Part shown: piece by piece, positions 5,259-5,872 of the stretch
Position numbering within the stretch: the first letter of the stretch is position 1
Layout: each line of letters starts with the position of its first letter
Source: Fibrobacter sp. UBA1313
GTDB taxonomy: Bacteria; Fibrobacterota; Fibrobacteria; Fibrobacterales; Fibrobacteraceae
Assembly: GCA_002307115.1 (NCBI GenBank)
Contig: DBTP01000154.1
Coordinates: forward strand, 1-5,872
Length of the DNA: 5,872 bases
Direction: 5' to 3'
The notes under the pieces: model-generated
The model's input: only the letters and a program-made list of their open reading frames with translations
Told to the model about the DNA's origin: nothing
The model's database searches: none
Program-made: the position numbers and the translations under genes

Positions 5259-5872
5259 ATGTCCGAAAATTCCGAAATTTTTCAATATTCTGGTCGTACT
5301 GCTCCACAAGCGATTGACGCTGAAGTGTTTCTTTTGGGGGGCGTTCTCCAGGATTCCAACGTCTTGGTAGAAATTGTGCCGATTTTGGAAGCGGAATCAT
5401 TTTACCAAGAACGTCACCAGATTATTTGGAACACCATCCTCGAACTATACAAGATCAATACTCCCATTGATATCGTGACTCTTTGCTCTGCGTTGGATGG
5501 GGTGGGTAAACTTCAGGCGGTGGGTGGTAAGGACTATATATTTCAGTTAATGGAATCGGTGGCTTCTGCTGCAAATGCCAAATGGCATGCGGAACTCATC
5601 CAGAAAAAGGCGGCTCTTCGGAGCCTCATTACCTCAGCCAATAAGACGATTCGAAGTGCTCTAGATTCATCTGCGGAACCAGAAGAAATTATTCAGGAAG
5701 CGGAAAGAGATATTATGGATCTTGCAGAGAAGCGAGTCCGTGATTCCATGCGCCCTGCTGGAGCGGTGGTGAATGACGTCTTGAAAGCACTTGAGAATAG
5801 GAAAGGGGGCATGACGGGATGCCCTACGGGATTTGCGGATTTGGACCGCTTGACCAACGGCTTACAACCTTC
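5259..5872 (+). CDS. dnaB: Replicative DNA helicase DnaB, N-terminal 204 residues (3' end off the window)
   Basis: DnaB is the hexameric, ATP-driven helicase that unwinds DNA ahead of the replisome and contacts primase through its N-terminal domain. The visible part starts with ATG at 5259 and stays open to the window edge. APQAIDAEVFLLGGVLQD (15-32) matches the family's opening P-x-x-x-EAE-x-x-LG motif, followed by FYQERHQIIW (48-57) and PIDIVTLCSAL (69-79). This is the helical N-terminal domain, complete by about residue 115. A linker and helical hairpin cover about 117-180. The RecA-like motor domain begins at GCPTGFADLDRLTNGLQP (187-204) and is cut just before the Walker A motif, so ATPase residues and any intein cannot be judged. 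The gene begins 9 nt after the UDG-like gene, in the same reading frame as it. A TAA stop lies 9 nt before the ATG in that frame, so no earlier start is possible. No Shine-Dalgarno sequence is visible. Confidence 0.95.
   Translation, partial: MSENSEIFQYSGRTAPQAIDAEVFLLGGVLQDSNVLVEIVPILEAESFYQERHQIIWNTILELYKINTPIDIVTLCSALDGVGKLQAVGGKDYIFQLMESVASAANAKWHAELIQKKAALRSLITSANKTIRSALDSSAEPEEIIQEAERDIMDLAEKRVRDSMRPAGAVVNDVLKALENRKGGMTGCPTGFADLDRLTNGLQP

Noticed and set aside
1..5872. Novel multi-gene system (defence, mobile element, CRISPR, toxin-antitoxin)
   Set aside because: I saw no recombinase, transposase, toxin-like small gene pair, repeat array or flanking direct repeats; five of the six genes have conventional families or signals and two belong to core pathways on each side.

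Overview
The window is an ordinary-looking chromosomal segment of a bacterium with moderate GC content. It carries six protein genes in two divergent groups and fills almost all the space with coding sequence. I see no tRNA, rRNA, CRISPR array, insertion sequence or phage gene. A lipoprotein signal peptide indicates a diderm cell envelope. The ribosomal protein S1 fragment has a second-domain segment (GGVVVDLFGIDAF) that I recall as closer to S1 of the Bacteroidota/Fibrobacterota side than to enterobacterial S1. Base composition and gene style fit Fibrobacterota, but this is a guess from memory, not a demonstrated placement.

Left half, minus strand, in transcription order: a divergent promoter near 1930-1959, a lipoprotein of unknown function (1250-1891) with an acidic, serine-rich tail, a strong intrinsic terminator (1168-1200), then cmk (cytidylate kinase, 482-1150) and rpsA (ribosomal protein S1, running off the window's left edge). 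The cmk-rpsA pair is an old and widespread arrangement linking pyrimidine nucleotide supply with translation. The terminator sits directly in front of cmk, so the cmk-rpsA unit must use readthrough or a promoter that overlaps the terminator.

Right half, plus strand: a TraB/PrgY-type membrane protein (2035-3207), coaBC (coenzyme A biosynthesis, 3266-4483), a short protein resembling family 4 uracil-DNA glycosylases but lacking their recognisable catalytic and iron-sulfur residues (4476-5249), and the 5' part of dnaB, the replicative helicase (5259 to the right edge). Gaps are 58 nt, an 8-nt overlap and 9 nt, with no terminator visible, so these four are probably co-transcribed.

The most interesting item is the degenerate glycosylase-like protein tucked between coaBC and dnaB. 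It keeps the outline of a UDG fold, but the HP motif reads DP and the cluster-binding cysteines are absent. Otherwise this is housekeeping DNA, and I found no evidence of a novel multi-gene system.
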